NCBI RefSeq assembly: GCF_022919175.1
Contig: NZ_CP095043.1
Coordinates: 1,116,001-1,180,000 of the forward strand
Direction: 5' to 3'
Length of the DNA: 64,000 nucleotides
Origin: Leucobacter rhizosphaerae
Lineage (GTDB): Bacteria > Actinomycetota > Actinomycetes > Actinomycetales > Microbacteriaceae
In this document: positions 17,930-28,130 of the stretch, one piece after another
Layout of the letters: every line of letters begins with the position of its first letter
Position numbering within the stretch: the first letter of the stretch is position 1
The notes under the pieces: generated by a model
What the model saw: the letters and a program-made list of their open reading frames with translations, nothing else
Told to the model about the DNA's origin: nothing
Database searches by the model: none
Made by a program: the position numbers and the translations under genes

Positions 17930-18802
17930 TCACAGCACGCCGAACGCGATCCCGCGATCCCGCAGCGTCCGGGCACCCGCAAGGATCCCCGCCGCGGAAC
18001 CCGACATCGGCTGATTCATGTGCGCGATGATGAGCTCACCCCCGACCGCCCCCGACACCGCCCCGGCGACCGCCTCCGCCGGCAGGGTCGCTCCCCCGTC
18101 GCCGTTGATCGCGAATCCCGCGATCCGCTCGCCCAGACCCTCGGCGATACTGAGGCCCACGTCGTCCAGGTGCGCCGTCCCGGGCCGGAACCAGCGCGGT
18201 GCGATCCCGGTCAGCTGCTCGATCGCGACGTGGTTCTCCCAGACCTCCATCGCCGCCGACCGCGCGTTCGTCGTCCCCGGGATCCCGTACGCCGACGCCC
18301 CGGTCACGCTGAGCGGCAGGTGCGCACTGCCGTGGTTCTGGATCGAGAACAGCGGATCGGCGGCCAACCCCGCTGCCAGGTCGGGGTTGGCGCGGATCCA
18401 GCGCAGATTGAGGAACAGCGTTGCCGGGATCCCCGCGGCGCGGAGGCCGGAGATCAACGCCTCGTCGAATCCGGACCCCACCGGGCCGCCGCAGGCGTCG
18501 AGCGTCAGGAAGACCGCGCCCGGGGTGGCGTGCCCAGCCTCGGCACCCGTGCGCACGACCCCCGCGAAGTCCGTGCCCCACGCCACGAGCGACCGGTGTT
18601 CGTTCGCAAGGATCACCGCCTCGACATCGATCGCGGGCGGCGGCGGAGGCGTCACTGCAACCGGGGCCTCGAACGGCGGCACCGAGATCGGGTCGAGCAG
18701 CCGGGGGCGCACCGCCCGTTCCGGGGCGCAACCGACGAGCGCACCGCCTCCGAACCCGGCGAGCGCAGCGAGCGCCGCACGGCGACTCAGCTGACTCCCC
18801 AT
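17930..18802 (-). CDS. Polysaccharide deacetylase-like secreted lipoprotein
   Basis: The 290-residue product starts with a twin-arginine-like lipoprotein signal, SRR followed by a hydrophobic stretch and the lipobox LVGC with the lipidated Cys at residue 25. A Pro-rich linker follows. The catalytic domain carries TLDACGG, a variant of the NodB motif TFDDG, and the metal-binding His pair in NHGSAH, then [10 protein letters not shown] resembling the RPPYG motif. Likely role is deacetylation of a cell-wall or surface glycan outside the membrane; the substrate is unknown. An ATG two codons upstream is possible, but the given start has TAGGAT 6 bases before it. Confidence 0.82.
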   Translation of the reverse strand: MGSQLSRRAALAALAGFGGGALVGCAPERAVRPRLLDPISVPPFEAPVAVTPPPPPAIDVEAVILANEHRSLVAWGTDFAGVVRTGAEAGHATPGAVFLTLDACGGPVGSGFDEALISGLRAAGIPATLFLNLRWIRANPDLAAGLAADPLFSIQNHGSAHLPLSVTGASAYGIPGTTNARSAAMEVWENHVAIEQLTGIAPRWFRPGTAHLDDVGLSIAEGLGERIAGFAINGDGGATLPAEAVAGAVSGAVGGELIIAHMNQPMSGSAAGILAGARTLRDRGIAFGVL

Positions 18803-18808
18803 GCACAC

Positions 18809-18814
18809 ATCCTA
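18809..18814 (-). promoter_or_regulatory. Putative -10 box of the deacetylase gene (leaderless)
   Basis: TAGGAT on the minus strand is followed by 6 bases and the ATG at 18802, in the 37-base gap behind map. The same bases can be read as AGGA ribosome binding site, so the two explanations compete. Confidence 0.4.
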
Positions 18815-18839
18815 GGGAGTCGGTCGCGGTCGGCGCGAG

Positions 18840-19682
18840 CTACGGGATCGGGACGGGGGTGATGCCGAGCGGCTCGAGGCCCGACGCCCCGCCGTCCGCC
18901 GCGGTCAGCACCCAGATGCCGTGCTCGTGCACCGCGACCGAGTGCTCCCACTGCGCGCTCATCGACCCGTCAGCGATCGTGACGGTCCAGTCGTCGTCCT
19001 CGATGACCGTGTCGATACCGCCCGCAGAGATGATCGGCTCGATGGCGACCACGAGTCCGGGCTTCACCTCGGGCCCGCGACGCTGCACGGGCACGTTGAA
19101 CACCGGCGGGTCCTCGTGCATGCTGCGACCGATGCCGTGACCGATGTAATCCTCGAGCACCCCGAAGTCGCTCTGCGCGCGCACGTACTTTGACACGGCC
19201 TCCCCCACCTCGTTAAGGTGACGCGCGGTCGCGAGACGCGCGATGCCCCGCCACATGGCCTGCTCGGTCACGGCGCTGAGCTTCTCGTTCGCGGCGGTGA
19301 GGTCCGGTCGGGAGTGATCCGGCAGCACCGCGGTGAATGCGGCGTCGCCGTGCCAGCCGGCCACCACCGCGCCGGCGTCGAGCGCGACGATGTCACCGGG
19401 CTCGAGCGGTCGGTCGGTCGGGATCGCGTGCACGACGTGCTCGTTCACGTTCGCGCAGATCGTGTGCCGGTACCCCGGCTCGAGCGCGAAGTTCGGGGAA
19501 CCGCCGTGCGCGCGCACCGCGGCCTCGGCGATCGTGTCGAGCTCCAGCGTCGTGATGCCGGGCCGGACCGCCGCGCGCATCGCATCGAGCGCCGCCGCGG
19601 TGGCGAGGCCCGGCGCGACCATGAGCCGCAGTTGCGCCGGCGACTTGTAGATCGACCGGCGGAAGAGACCCCGACGCGCCAC
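18840..19682 (-). CDS. map: Methionine aminopeptidase, type I
   Basis: Map removes the initiator methionine from nascent proteins. The five metal ligands are all present: D102 and D113 (LDAGAVVAGWHGDA), H182 (GHGIGRSMHE), E215 (AIEPII) and E246 (WEHSVAV). The catalytic His of YRHTICANVNEHVVH is also there. The length of 280 residues is normal. It follows adk closely in the classical secY-adk-map order. Confidence 0.97.
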   Translation of the reverse strand: MARRGLFRRSIYKSPAQLRLMVAPGLATAAALDAMRAAVRPGITTLELDTIAEAAVRAHGGSPNFALEPGYRHTICANVNEHVVHAIPTDRPLEPGDIVALDAGAVVAGWHGDAAFTAVLPDHSRPDLTAANEKLSAVTEQAMWRGIARLATARHLNEVGEAVSKYVRAQSDFGVLEDYIGHGIGRSMHEDPPVFNVPVQRRGPEVKPGLVVAIEPIISAGGIDTVIEDDDWTVTIADGSMSAQWEHSVAVHEHGIWVLTAADGGASGLEPLGITPVPIP

Positions 19683-19686
19683 AGAA

Positions 19687-20316
19687 CTACCGACCCAGCT
19701 GGGCGTCGAGCCCGCTGGCGATGCGCTCCGCGACCCCGTCGACCGTGCCGAGACCGTCCACGGTCACGAGCTTGCCCCGCTCCGAGAAGAGCGCCACGAG
19801 CGGTGCGGTCTGCTCGGCGTACACCTCTTGGCGGTGGCGGATCACGGCTTCCGTGTCATCGGCGCGGCCCTCGAGCTCGGCGCGCTTGAGCAGCCGGGCG
19901 ACCACCTCGTCGACGTCGGCCTCGATCAGGATCACGGCGTCGAGCTCGGCCCCGACGGGCGCGAGCATCGCGTCCAGGGCGGCCACCTGATCCACGGTGC
20001 GCGGGTAGCCGTCGAGGAGGAACCCCTCGGCCGCGTCGGGCTGCTGCAGGCGATCGGCGACGATCTCATTCGTCAGCGAATCGGGCACGAGCTCGCCCCG
20101 CTCGATGATCTGCTGCACCTGGGTGCCCAGCTCGGTGCCGCCCTTGATGTTGGCGCGGAAGATGTCCCCCGTCGAGATCGCCGGCACGCCGTAGCGCTCC
20201 GCGATCTTCGCGGCCTGGGTGCCCTTGCCGGCCCCGGGAGGGCCGATGATGAGCAGGCGCGCGCCGCGCGTCGCGGTCGCCTCGGGGGGTGCGGTCTCCG
20301 GAGTAGCCATGGTCAC
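19687..20316 (-). CDS. adk: Adenylate kinase
   Basis: Adk equilibrates ATP, ADP and AMP. The Walker A loop [10 protein letters not shown] lies at residues 25-34, followed by STGDIFR, the DGYPRT motif and a short LID region ([12 protein letters not shown]) lacking the zinc-binding cysteines. The N-terminus carries about 18 extra residues rich in Thr, Pro and Ala. The GTG at 20316 is preferred because it overlaps the secY stop (GTGA) and stands 9 bases after GAAGG; the ATG two codons later (20310) is the alternative. Confidence 0.95.
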   Translation of the reverse strand: MTMATPETAPPEATATRGARLLIIGPPGAGKGTQAAKIAERYGVPAISTGDIFRANIKGGTELGTQVQQIIERGELVPDSLTNEIVADRLQQPDAAEGFLLDGYPRTVDQVAALDAMLAPVGAELDAVILIEADVDEVVARLLKRAELEGRADDTEAVIRHRQEVYAEQTAPLVALFSERGKLVTVDGLGTVDGVAERIASGLDAQLGR

Positions 20317-21632
20317 TTGAGCAGCCCTTCGTAGTGGCGCTGCTGCAGCTGCGCGTCGATCTGCTTCACGGTCTCGAGCCCGACACCGACGATGATCAGG
20401 ATCGAGGCCCCGCCGAACGGGAAGTTCTGGTTCGCCCCGAAGAACGAGAGCGCGACGAGCGGGATCATCGCGATGAGGCCCAGGTAGAGGGAGCCGGCGC
20501 TGGTCACGCGCGTCAGCACGTAGTTCAGGTACTCGGCCGTCGGGCGTCCCGCACGGATGCCGGGGATGAAGCCGCCGTACTGCTTCATGTTGTCCGCGAC
20601 CTCCTCCGGGTTGAACGTGATCTGCACGTAGAAGAACGTGAACCCGATGATGAGGAGGAAGAACACGAGCATGTACAGCGGCTGATCGCCCGACACGAGG
20701 TTCGTCTGCACCCAGACGACCCAGGCCTTGGGCTCCTCGCCGATCTGCGGCTGGTTGAACTGCGTGATGAGCATCGGCAGGTACAGGATCGCGGACGCGA
20801 AGATGACGGGGATCACACCGGCCATGTTGACCTTGATCGGGATGTACGTGCTGCTGCCGCCGTAGGTGCGGCGACCGACGACGCGCTTCGCGTACTGCAC
20901 GGGAATGCGTCGCTGCGATTGCTCGACGAACACGACCGCGGCGACGACCACCAGGCCGACGGCGATCACTAAGAAGAAGGTCTCCCAGCCCTGCGCCTCC
21001 TTGATGACCCAGAGGCCGTTCGGGAAGGTCGCGGCGATGGAGGTGAAGATGAGGAGCGACATGCCGTTGCCGATGCCGCGCTCGGTGATGAGCTCGCCGA
21101 ACCACATGATGAGGCCGGTACCGGCGGTCATCGTGAGGATCATGATGAGGATGGCCCACCACTCCTGCGACACGAGGTTCTGGCAGGCCTGGTTCGCCGC
21201 GGCGCCGAAGAGCTGCCCGGAGCGCGCGACCGTGATCAGCGTCGTGGACTGGAGCACGGCGAGGGCGATCGTGAGGTACCGCGTGTACTGGGTCAGCTTG
21301 GCCTGACCGGCCTGGCCTTCCTTGTGCAGCATCTCGAAGTGCGGGATGACGACGCGCAGCAGCTGCGTGATGATCGACGCGGTGATGTACGGCATGATCC
21401 CGAGCGCGAAGATCGAGAGCTGCAGGAGCGCTCCGCCGCTGAAGAGGTTGATCATGTCGTAGAGGCCGGAGGTGCCCTGGTTCGCGGCGAGACACGCCTG
21501 CACGTTGTTGAAGTCAACAAACGGGGCCGGGATGAAGGACCCGAGTCGGAACAGGGACACGATCGCGAGCGAGAAGACGATCTTCCGTCGCAGATCAGGC
21601 GTCCGAAAGATCCGTCCGATGGCACTGAACAA
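20313..21632 (-). CDS. secY: Protein translocase subunit SecY
   Basis: SecY forms the membrane channel for protein export. The 439-residue sequence has ten predicted membrane spans, the family motifs [15 protein letters not shown] and [13 protein letters not shown], and the cytoplasmic loop ending in [13 protein letters not shown]. The start codon is TTG (21630-21632), decided by an AGGAGG six bases upstream and by the conserved beginning [17 protein letters not shown]. It is separated from rplO by a true terminator, so secY-adk-map form their own transcript. Confidence 0.96.
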   Translation of the reverse strand: MFSAIGRIFRTPDLRRKIVFSLAIVSLFRLGSFIPAPFVDFNNVQACLAANQGTSGLYDMINLFSGGALLQLSIFALGIMPYITASIITQLLRVVIPHFEMLHKEGQAGQAKLTQYTRYLTIALAVLQSTTLITVARSGQLFGAAANQACQNLVSQEWWAILIMILTMTAGTGLIMWFGELITERGIGNGMSLLIFTSIAATFPNGLWVIKEAQGWETFFLVIAVGLVVVAAVVFVEQSQRRIPVQYAKRVVGRRTYGGSSTYIPIKVNMAGVIPVIFASAILYLPMLITQFNQPQIGEEPKAWVVWVQTNLVSGDQPLYMLVFFLLIIGFTFFYVQITFNPEEVADNMKQYGGFIPGIRAGRPTAEYLNYVLTRVTSAGSLYLGLIAMIPLVALSFFGANQNFPFGGASILIIVGVGLETVKQIDAQLQQRHYEGLLK

Positions 21633-21693
21633 AATCTGCCTCCTGGGAGCGTCGCAATAGACTCATCTGTCTCGCGACGAGAGCCAATACCCC

Positions 21694-21722
21694 AGCCTAC
21701 ACGTCAGGCGGGGGTGCGCGAA
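21694..21722 (-). promoter_or_regulatory. Candidate secY promoter
   Basis: TTCGCG (21717-21722) and TAGGCT (21694-21699) on the minus strand have a 17-base spacer. The -35 match is poor, but a promoter is needed between the rplO terminator and secY. Confidence 0.35.
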
Positions 21723-21726
21723 TGAT

Positions 21727-21747
21727 GGCCGTTCACGTCGAACGGCC
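21727..21747 (-). other. Perfect hairpin behind the rplO terminator
   Basis: GGCCGTTC and GAACGGCC form an 8-bp stem with a 5-base loop, 8 bases after the U-tract of the rplO terminator. It could be a second fold backing up termination, or an operator for secY. Confidence 0.5.
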
Positions 21748-21755
21748 CACAATTG

Positions 21756-21809
21756 AAAAAAGCGGGGGTGGGAGGGGCAGCACGCATGCCGGCCCCGACC
21801 CGCCCCCGC
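21756..21809 (-). terminator. Rho-independent terminator of the S10-spc operon after rplO
   Basis: On the minus strand a G+C-rich stem (GCGGGGGCGGGTCGGGGC pairing imperfectly with GCCCCTCCCACCCCCGC) is followed directly by six U residues (21756-21761). This is one of the few classical U-tract terminators in the window and uncouples secY from the ribosomal genes. Confidence 0.85.
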
Positions 21810-21832
21810 ATCTCGAGCAACGCTCGAGGGTC

Positions 21833-22294
21833 CTACTTGATCGCTCCGCCGGCGGCCACGATCTTCTGCTCGGCCGAGCCGGAGACCTTGTCCACCTGAA
21901 CGGTGAGCTTCACCTGGATGTCGCCGTTGCCCAGCACCTTGACGGGCTGGTTCTTGCGGACGGCACCCTTGGCCACGAGATCCTCGACGGTCACGTCGCC
22001 ACCCTGCGGGTAGAGCTCTGCGAGCTTCGCGACGTTCACCACCTGGTACTCGGTGCGGAACGGGTTCTTGAACCCGCGCAGCTTCGGGGTGCGCATGTGC
22101 AGCGGCATCTGCCCACCCTCGAACCCGGCCTTGACCTGGTAGCGCGCCTTCTGGCCCTTGGTGCCTCGACCTGCGGTCTTGCCCTTGGACGCCTCGCCGC
22201 GACCCACGCGGGTCTTGGCCTTCTTGGATCCTGCGGCGGGGCGAAGGTGGTGAGCCTTCAGCACCTGCTCGCGCTCCTCATTCTTCTCGCTCAT
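21833..22294 (-). CDS. rplO: 50S ribosomal protein L15
   Basis: L15 is a late assembly protein of the 50S subunit. The 153-residue product has the glycine-rich basic segment [20 protein letters not shown] and the [18 protein letters not shown] motif. The ATG overlaps the rpmD stop (ATGA, 22291-22294). It closes the long ribosomal operon. Confidence 0.96.
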   Translation of the reverse strand: MSEKNEEREQVLKAHHLRPAAGSKKAKTRVGRGEASKGKTAGRGTKGQKARYQVKAGFEGGQMPLHMRTPKLRGFKNPFRTEYQVVNVAKLAELYPQGGDVTVEDLVAKGAVRKNQPVKVLGNGDIQVKLTVQVDKVSGSAEQKIVAAGGAIK

Positions 22295-22479
22295 GCGTCG
22301 ATCTCCTCAACCTGTACCAGGTGAGCGACAGCGCGCACGTAGCCACGGTTGGCCTTCGTGTCCTCGCGAACGACCGTCTGGCCGATCTTCTTCAGACCGA
22401 GGCTCCGCAGCGTATCGCGCTGGTTCTGCTTCTCACTAATAACGGACTTCGTCTGCGTAATCTTCAGCGCTGTAGCCAT
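22291..22479 (-). CDS. rpmD: 50S ribosomal protein L30
   Basis: The 62-residue product contains [11 protein letters not shown] and [16 protein letters not shown], the core of bacterial L30. Start at 22479 gives TAATG overlap with the rpsE stop; upstream codons in the frame lie inside rpsE and are not conserved. Confidence 0.95.
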   Translation of the reverse strand: MATALKITQTKSVISEKQNQRDTLRSLGLKKIGQTVVREDTKANRGYVRAVAHLVQVEEIDA

Positions 22480-23198
22480 TACGCACCTGCCTTTGCTTTC
22501 GCAGCGTCGGCCGCGGCCTTCGCCTCGGCGCGCACGATGCGAGCCGGAGCGACGCGGTCGAAGTCGAGGCCACGACGAGCGGCGACGGAGCGGGGCTCCT
22601 CCAGCTGCTGCAGGGCCGCGACGGTCGCGTGCACGATGTTGAGGGTGTTCGACGAACCGAGCGACTTGCTCAGCACATCGTGGATACCGGCGCACTCGAG
22701 GACGGCGCGGACGGGACCACCGGCGATAACTCCGGTACCGGCAGCAGCGGGACGGAGCAGGACGACGCCTGCAGCCGCCTCACCCTGGACGGGGTGCGGG
22801 ATCGTGTTGCCGATGCGGGGGACGCGGAAGAAGTTCTTCTTTGCCTCCTCGACACCCTTCGCGATCGCGAGGGGCACCTCCTTGGCCTTGCCGTAGCCGA
22901 CGCCGACGGTGCCGTTGCCATCGCCCACCACGACGAGCGCGGTGAAGCTGAAGCGGCGACCGCCCTTGACGACCTTCGAGACGCGGTTGATGGTCACGAC
23001 GCGCTCGAGGAACTGGCTCTCGTTGCGGTCGCGTCCACCACGCTCGTTGCGGGTGCCGCGGTCGCGGCTTCCGCGACGCTGCTCGCGAGGCTCGTTGCGG
23101 TGATCCTGTGCGGGGGCCGAAGCTTCCGCAGTTTCAGTGGCCGGAGCCTCGGCCTTGGCCTCTGCGTTCACTTCCTGCTCCTTCGTTTCGTTGCTCAC
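22479..23198 (-). CDS. rpsE: 30S ribosomal protein S5
   Basis: S5 takes part in translational accuracy and mRNA unwinding. The conserved part begins near residue 62 with [20 protein letters not shown] and includes [21 protein letters not shown]. The product has 239 residues against 167 in E. coli because of an N-terminal tail of about 60 residues that is first Glu/Ala-rich and then Arg/Gly-rich (for example [19 protein letters not shown]), probably disordered and RNA-binding. Confidence 0.95.
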   Translation of the reverse strand: MSNETKEQEVNAEAKAEAPATETAEASAPAQDHRNEPREQRRGSRDRGTRNERGGRDRNESQFLERVVTINRVSKVVKGGRRFSFTALVVVGDGNGTVGVGYGKAKEVPLAIAKGVEEAKKNFFRVPRIGNTIPHPVQGEAAAGVVLLRPAAAGTGVIAGGPVRAVLECAGIHDVLSKSLGSSNTLNIVHATVAALQQLEEPRSVAARRGLDFDRVAPARIVRAEAKAAADAAKAKAGA

Positions 23199-23569
23199 AG
23201 GGTCAGCCCCCCTTCGCGAGCGCCATCGGCGATCGCCGCGACACGGCCGGCGTACTTGCTGCCGCCGCGGTCGAAGACGACGGCTTCGATACCAGCGCTC
23301 TTCGCGCGCTCGGCGATGATCTCGCCGACCTTGCGCGCCTTGGCCGTCTTGTCACCCTCGAAGGAGCGCAGATCGGCTTCCATCGTCGAGGCCGAGGCGA
23401 CAGTGAGTCCCTTGGAATCGTCGATGACCTGAACGAAGACGTGGCGCGCGGAGCGGTTCACGACGAGACGGGGGCGAACCTCCGTGCCGACGATCTTCTT
23501 GCGCAGACGGGTGTGGCGACGGATGCGCGCAGCCGTACGGCCCTTTGCCCGAGAAATAGAAGCGGCCAT
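23195..23569 (-). CDS. rplR: 50S ribosomal protein L18
   Basis: L18 anchors 5S rRNA with L5. The 124-residue product has [32 protein letters not shown] and the end [20 protein letters not shown]. It overlaps the rpsE start by four bases. Confidence 0.96.
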   Translation of the reverse strand: MAASISRAKGRTAARIRRHTRLRKKIVGTEVRPRLVVNRSARHVFVQVIDDSKGLTVASASTMEADLRSFEGDKTAKARKVGEIIAERAKSAGIEAVVFDRGGSKYAGRVAAIADGAREGGLTL

Positions 23570-23571
23570 GG

Positions 23572-24108
23572 TTACTTACCAGCCTTTCCAGCCTTGCGAC
23601 GGACGACCTCGCCCGCGTAGCGGATGCCCTTGCCCTTGTAGGGCTCCGGCTTCTTCAGCTTGCGGATGTTCGCCGCGGCCTCTCCGACCGCCTGCTTCGA
23701 GATACCGCTCACGGTGATCTTCGTGCTGCCCTCGACGGCGAGTGTGATGCCCTCGGGGGCCGTCACGCTCACCGGGTGGGAGAAGCCGAGCGCGAGCTCG
23801 AGGCCGGCGCCCTTCTGCTGCACGCGGTATCCGGTGCCGACGACCTCGAGCTGCTTGGTGTAGCCCTCGGTCACGCCGATGATGTTGTTGTTGATGAGCG
23901 TACGGGTCAGACCGTGCAGCGCTCGGGAATCGCGCTCGTCGTTCGGACGGGTGACAACCACCTGTCCGTCCTCGAGGGAGACGCGAATGGGCTCAGCGAC
24001 GACGAGCGCGAGCTCGCCCTTCGCGCCCTTGACCGTGACCTGCTGGCCGGCGATCTTGACGTCGACACCACCGGGAACGGTGATGGGAAGCTTTCCAATA
24101 CGGGACAT
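23572..24108 (-). CDS. rplF: 50S ribosomal protein L6
   Basis: L6 lies near the GTPase-associated region. The 178-residue product begins [17 protein letters not shown], contains the duplicated alpha/beta fold, and ends with the signature [19 protein letters not shown]. It is placed 2 bases before rplR in the usual spc order. Confidence 0.96.
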   Translation of the reverse strand: MSRIGKLPITVPGGVDVKIAGQQVTVKGAKGELALVVAEPIRVSLEDGQVVVTRPNDERDSRALHGLTRTLINNNIIGVTEGYTKQLEVVGTGYRVQQKGAGLELALGFSHPVSVTAPEGITLAVEGSTKITVSGISKQAVGEAAANIRKLKKPEPYKGKGIRYAGEVVRRKAGKAGK

Positions 24109-24114
24109 GACGGC

Positions 24115-24513
24115 TTACCACACGTAAGCGAGGACTTCCCCGCCTACGCCCTTCTGCTCAGCCTCGCGGTCCGTCAGAAGACCCGAGGAGGTGGACAGGA
24201 TCGCGATGCCGAGGCCGCCGAGCACGCTCGGGATCTCGGTCGAGCGCGCGTAGACCCGGAGACCGGGCTTGGACACGCGCTTGAGGCCCTCGATGGAGCG
24301 CTCGCGGTTGGGGCCGTACTTCAGCGACATGGTGATGGTGGTGCCGACGCGGGCGTCCTCCACCTTCCAGTCCGCGATGTAGCCTTCGCGCTTGAGGATC
24401 TCGGCGATCCGCTCCTTCAGCTTTGAGCCGGGAAGCGAAACGTCGTCATGATGTGCGCTATTTGCATTGCGCAACCGGGTCAGCATATCTGCGACCGGAT
24501 CAGTCATCGTCAT
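24115..24513 (-). CDS. rpsH: 30S ribosomal protein S8
   Basis: S8 is a primary 16S rRNA binder and in E. coli the feedback repressor of the spc operon. The 132-residue product starts with [17 protein letters not shown] and ends with the conserved [22 protein letters not shown]. It follows rplE directly; the S14 gene that often stands between them is missing here. Confidence 0.96.
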   Translation of the reverse strand: MTMTDPVADMLTRLRNANSAHHDDVSLPGSKLKERIAEILKREGYIADWKVEDARVGTTITMSLKYGPNRERSIEGLKRVSKPGLRVYARSTEIPSVLGGLGIAILSTSSGLLTDREAEQKGVGGEVLAYVW

Positions 24514-24584
24514 GAGTGACTCTTTCTTTCTCGCCTGGTATCACACGCCGTTACACGACGTGCGACCTGGGTGACACGCGGATG

Positions 24585-24610
24585 GGGTGCCCGGGAAATC
24601 CCGGACACCC
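24585..24610 (-). other. Intercistronic hairpin rplE-rpsH
   Basis: GGGTGCCCGGGA (24585-24596) and TCCCGGACACCC (24599-24610) pair over 12 positions with one mismatch, only 21 bases behind rplE. There is no U-tract. It occupies the place where rpsN/rpsZ lies in other actinobacteria. Confidence 0.65.
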
Positions 24611-24630
24611 TCTCCGCTTGGACTATTCAG

Positions 24631-25191
24631 TTAATCGGTCTTGAACGGGAAGCCGAGCGCCTTGAGCAGCGCGCGACCCTCGTCGTCGTTCTTCGCGGTG
24701 GTCACGACAGTGATGTCGAAGCCACGCACGCGATCAATCTTATCCTGATCGATCTCGTGGAACACACTCTGCTCCGTGAGTCCGAACGTGTAGTTGCCGT
24801 TGCCGTCGAACTGCTTCGGCGACAGACCGCGGAAATCGCGGATACGCGGCAGCGCGAGGTTCACGAGACGGTCCAGGAACTCCCAGGCGCGGTCACCGCG
24901 GAGGGTGACGTGCGCGCCGATGGCCTGGCCCTCGCGCAGCTTGAACTGAGCGATGGACTTGCGAGCCTTCGTGACCATGGGCTTCTGGCCGGTGATCTTC
25001 ACGAGGTCGGCGATGGCGCCCTCGATCACCTTGCTGTCGCGTGCGGCTTCGCCCACACCGGTGTTCACGACGACCTTGACGACGCCGGGCACCTGCATGA
25101 TGTTCGCGTAGCTGAACTCCTCGCGGAGCTGCGGCACGATCTCGGAACGGTACTTCTGCTTCAGACGGGGCTGAATCTTGGTCTCGGTCAT
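24631..25191 (-). CDS. rplE: 50S ribosomal protein L5
   Basis: L5 binds 5S rRNA and contacts the P-site tRNA. The 186-residue product contains [39 protein letters not shown] and the end [20 protein letters not shown]. Start and rplX stop share bases at 25191. Confidence 0.96.
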   Translation of the reverse strand: MTETKIQPRLKQKYRSEIVPQLREEFSYANIMQVPGVVKVVVNTGVGEAARDSKVIEGAIADLVKITGQKPMVTKARKSIAQFKLREGQAIGAHVTLRGDRAWEFLDRLVNLALPRIRDFRGLSPKQFDGNGNYTFGLTEQSVFHEIDQDKIDRVRGFDITVVTTAKNDDEGRALLKALGFPFKTD

Positions 25192-25553
25192 CAGAGATCC
25201 TTCCCGGACTTCTTGGCGTAGCGGACGCGGACGGTCTTCTTCTTGCCGTCCTTCTCCACCTCTTCGACGCGGAACCCGACGCGAGTCGGCTTCTTCGACT
25301 CGGGATCGACGACGGCGACGTTGGAGACGTGGATCGGGGCCTCGACGGTCTCGATCCCACCCTCGCGGGTGCCGCGGTCGGACTGGCCGACGCGCACGTG
25401 CTTGGTGACGTAGTTCACGCCCTCCACGACCACACGGTCGGTCTCGGTCAGCACATCGATGACCCGACCCTGCTTGCCGCGGTAGCCACCGCGCTCCTGG
25501 GTCGGACCCGAGATGACCTCGACGAGGTCACCCTTCTTGATCTTGCTAGCCAT
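25191..25553 (-). CDS. rplX: 50S ribosomal protein L24
   Basis: L24 initiates assembly of the 50S subunit. The KOW motif is visible in [21 protein letters not shown] near the N-terminus. The 120-residue product is slightly longer than E. coli L24. Confidence 0.95.
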   Translation of the reverse strand: MASKIKKGDLVEVISGPTQERGGYRGKQGRVIDVLTETDRVVVEGVNYVTKHVRVGQSDRGTREGGIETVEAPIHVSNVAVVDPESKKPTRVGFRVEEVEKDGKKKTVRVRYAKKSGKDL

Positions 25554-25556
25554 GGA

Positions 25557-25925
25557 CTAGATCACCTCCGGTGCGAGCGAGACGATCTTCATGAAGCGCT
25601 TGTCGCGCAGCTCACGACCGACCGGCCCGAAGATACGGGTGCCGCGGGGCTCCCCGTCGGCCTTCAGAATGACGGCGGCGTTCTCGTCGAAGCTGATGTA
25701 CGAGCCATCTGCACGACGAGTGGACTTGCGGGTCCGAACGACGACGGCCTTGACGACCTCGCCCTTCTTCACGTTGCCGCCGGGGATTGCGTCCTTGACG
25801 GTCGCGACGATCGTGTCGCCGAGACCGGCGTAACGACGCTTCGAGCCTCCGAGAACACGAATCGTGAGCAACTGCTTGGCGCCGCTGTTGTCGGCCACCT
25901 TCAGTCGGGATTCCTGCTGAATCAC
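25557..25925 (-). CDS. rplN: 50S ribosomal protein L14
   Basis: L14 forms an intersubunit bridge. The 122-residue product begins [20 protein letters not shown] and contains the family signature around [15 protein letters not shown]. Length and sequence are fully typical. Confidence 0.97.
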   Translation of the reverse strand: MIQQESRLKVADNSGAKQLLTIRVLGGSKRRYAGLGDTIVATVKDAIPGGNVKKGEVVKAVVVRTRKSTRRADGSYISFDENAAVILKADGEPRGTRIFGPVGRELRDKRFMKIVSLAPEVI

Positions 25926-25942
25926 TTGCTACTCCTTCACTC

Positions 25943-25961
25943 AGTAAGCCGGAGGCTTACT
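25943..25961 (-). other. Hairpin overlapping the rpsQ stop codon
   Basis: AGTAAGCC and GGCTTACT form a perfect 8-bp stem with a three-base loop; the TAA stop of rpsQ (25957-25959) lies inside one arm. It fills the 31-base gap between rpsQ and rplN. Confidence 0.5.
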
Positions 25962-26229
25962 TCGCCTTCTCGAGGATCTCGACCAGCCGCCAGCGCTTGG
26001 AGGCGCTCAGCGGACGGGTCTCGTGGATAAGCACGAGATCGCCGATGCCGGCGTTGTTCTGCTCGTCGTGGGCCTTGACCTTCGACGACCGGCGGAGGAC
26101 CTTGCCGTAGAGCGGGTGCTTCACGCGATCCTCGACCTCGACGACGATGGTCTTGTCCATCTTGTCGCTGACGACGTAGCCACGGCGTGCCTTACGGTAG
26201 CCGCGCTGTTCCTTCTCGACCTCAGCCAT
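25957..26229 (-). CDS. rpsQ: 30S ribosomal protein S17
   Basis: S17 is a primary 16S rRNA binder. The 90-residue OB-fold product has [23 protein letters not shown] and [20 protein letters not shown], the family signature, with a short N-terminal extension. Confidence 0.96.
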   Translation of the reverse strand: MAEVEKEQRGYRKARRGYVVSDKMDKTIVVEVEDRVKHPLYGKVLRRSSKVKAHDEQNNAGIGDLVLIHETRPLSASKRWRLVEILEKAK

Positions 26230-26231
26230 TC

Positions 26232-26543
26232 CTAGGCCTCCTTCGTCTCAGCGGCGGCGTCCGCCTGCTCGGTCTTCTTGCTGCTCTTCTTCGCCTTGGC
26301 GGGAGCAGGGGCGGCAGCCGGGGTGAGCCGGATGCCGAGCTCGCGCTCGCGCAGCACGGTGTAGATGCGAGCGATGTCGCGCTTCACCTGGCGTACGCGG
26401 CCGTGGCTCTCCAGCTGGCCGGTGGCCGACTGGAATCGCAGGTTGAAGAGCTCGGCCTTGGCCTTCTTGAGCTCCTCCGCCAGCCGCTCGTCCTCGAAGG
26501 TGTCGAGCTCAGTGATGGCCAGTTCTTTGGTTCCGATCGCCAT
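26232..26543 (-). CDS. rpmC: 50S ribosomal protein L29
   Basis: L29 stands at the peptide exit tunnel. The core (about residues 5-75) has [21 protein letters not shown] and [20 protein letters not shown]. The product has 103 residues instead of about 65, because of a C-terminal Ala/Lys-rich tail (for example [16 protein letters not shown]). Confidence 0.95.
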   Translation of the reverse strand: MAIGTKELAITELDTFEDERLAEELKKAKAELFNLRFQSATGQLESHGRVRQVKRDIARIYTVLRERELGIRLTPAAAPAPAKAKKSSKKTEQADAAAETKEA

Positions 26544-26962
26544 TACGCGTCGCCCTCCTCGCGCTTGATAATGCGGGCCTTGAGGGGCAGCTTGTGGATG
26601 GCGCGGGTCAGCGCCTCACGTGCGAGCTCCTCATCGACACCGGCGACCTCGAAGAGGACGCGGCCCGGCTTGACATTGGCAACCCACCACTCGGGCGAAC
26701 CCTTACCGGAACCCATGCGGGTCTCGGCAGGCTTCTTGGTGAGCGGACGGTCGGGGTAGATGTTGATCCACACCTTGCCACCGCGCTTGATGTGACGGGT
26801 CATCGCGATACGAGCGGACTCGATCTGACGGTTCGTCACGTACGCGGGGGTGAGCGCCTGGATCCCGAACTCGCCGAAGGCGACGGTGTTGCCGCCCTTG
26901 GACTGGCCGCTCCGGCTGGGGTGGTGCTGCTTGCGGTACTTGACTCGACGGGGAATCAGCAT
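26543..26962 (-). CDS. rplP: 50S ribosomal protein L16
   Basis: L16 helps position the A-site tRNA. The 139-residue product starts [20 protein letters not shown] and contains the signatures [19 protein letters not shown] and [14 protein letters not shown]. Fully typical. Confidence 0.97.
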   Translation of the reverse strand: MLIPRRVKYRKQHHPSRSGQSKGGNTVAFGEFGIQALTPAYVTNRQIESARIAMTRHIKRGGKVWINIYPDRPLTKKPAETRMGSGKGSPEWWVANVKPGRVLFEVAGVDEELAREALTRAIHKLPLKARIIKREEGDA

Positions 26963-26964
26963 GC

Positions 26965-27723
26965 TTACTTCTCCGCTCCTGCTGCAGCGGGTGCAGCCTC
27001 GGCCTGCGCGCCACGGGGCGCACGGCGGCGGTCGCCACGATCGCGGGCCGGCTTCTGGGCCGCCTGCTCACGAGCGAGTTCCTTGTTGGTCAGGTCACCC
27101 TTGTAGATCCAGACCTTCACGCCGATGCGGCCGAAGGTGGTCTTCGCCTCGTAGAAGCCGTAGTCGATGTTCGCGCGGAGCGTGTGCAGCGGCACGCGAC
27201 CCTCGCGGTAGAACTCCGAGCGGCTCATCTCGGCGCCGCCGAGGCGGCCGGAGACCTGGATACGGATGCCCTTGGCGCCAGCGCGCTGCGCGCCCTGGAG
27301 ACCCTTGCGCATCGCACGACGGAAGGCCACACGAGCAGCGAGCTGCTCGGCGATCCCCTGCGCGACGAGCTGAGCATCGGCCTCGGGGTTCTTGACCTCG
27401 AGGATGTTCAGCTGGATCTGCTTGCCGGTGAGCTTCTCGAGGTCGGCGCGGATGCGCTCGGCCTCGGCGCCGCGGCGGCCGATGACGATACCCGGGCGAG
27501 CCGAGTGGATATCCACGCGGACACGGTCACGGGTGCGCTCGATCTCGACGCGGGACACACCCGCGCGATCGAGCTGCTTGGTCAGGTGCTGGCGGATCCG
27601 GATGTCCTCGGCGAGGTAGTCGGCGTAGCGCTGACCCTTCTTCGTGGAATCCGAGAACCAACGCGACACGTGATCGGTGGTGATCCCGAGGCGGAAGCCA
27701 TAGGGATGAATCTTCTGGCCCAT
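26965..27723 (-). CDS. rpsC: 30S ribosomal protein S3
   Basis: S3 lines the mRNA entry pore. The N-terminal KH domain contains [15 protein letters not shown] and the C-terminal domain [22 protein letters not shown]. The product has 252 residues; the last about 35 are an Arg/Ala/Pro-rich tail. The start [14 protein letters not shown] is universal. Confidence 0.97.
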   Translation of the reverse strand: MGQKIHPYGFRLGITTDHVSRWFSDSTKKGQRYADYLAEDIRIRQHLTKQLDRAGVSRVEIERTRDRVRVDIHSARPGIVIGRRGAEAERIRADLEKLTGKQIQLNILEVKNPEADAQLVAQGIAEQLAARVAFRRAMRKGLQGAQRAGAKGIRIQVSGRLGGAEMSRSEFYREGRVPLHTLRANIDYGFYEAKTTFGRIGVKVWIYKGDLTNKELAREQAAQKPARDRGDRRRAPRGAQAEAAPAAAGAEK

Positions 27724-28104
27724 TTACTTGGCTCCCTTCGATGCCGCGAACTCATCAGCGGACTGCAGAACAACCGTGATGTGGCTCGTCCGCTTGTTGA
27801 TACGGAATGCGCGGCCCTGTGCACGTGGGCGGAAACGCTTGAGCGTCGTGCCCTCGTCGACGTAGGCGCGAGCGATGACCAGCTCGTCCTCGTTGAGACG
27901 CAGGTTCTCCTTGTCGGCCTTCACGCGCGCGTTGGCGATCGCAGAGGCGACGAGCTTGAAAATCGGCTCCGCCGCGGCCTGCGGGGCGAACTTCAGGATG
28001 GCGAGTGCCTCCTGCGCGTTCTTCCCGCGGACCAGATCAATGACACGACGGGCCTTCTGGGGGGTGATGCGGATTTGACGCACGCGTGCGATCGACTCCA
28101 CCAT
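27724..28104 (-). CDS. rplV: 50S ribosomal protein L22
   Basis: L22 lines the exit tunnel and its loop is a macrolide-resistance site. The 126-residue product has [18 protein letters not shown] and the C-terminal [20 protein letters not shown] signature. No loop deletion of the resistance type is apparent. Confidence 0.96.
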   Translation of the reverse strand: MVESIARVRQIRITPQKARRVIDLVRGKNAQEALAILKFAPQAAAEPIFKLVASAIANARVKADKENLRLNEDELVIARAYVDEGTTLKRFRPRAQGRAFRINKRTSHITVVLQSADEFAASKGAK

Positions 28105-28130
28105 TTCTCTTCCTCCTTCACGTCCCCGCG

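Noticed and set aside
21633..21832. Read-through of the spc operon into secY
   Set aside because: A stem with six U residues directly behind rplO argues for termination and a separate secY promoter.
24514..24630. A small S14 gene hidden between rplE and rpsH
   Set aside because: The gap is too short for the about 61-residue protein and has no CxxC-containing frame.
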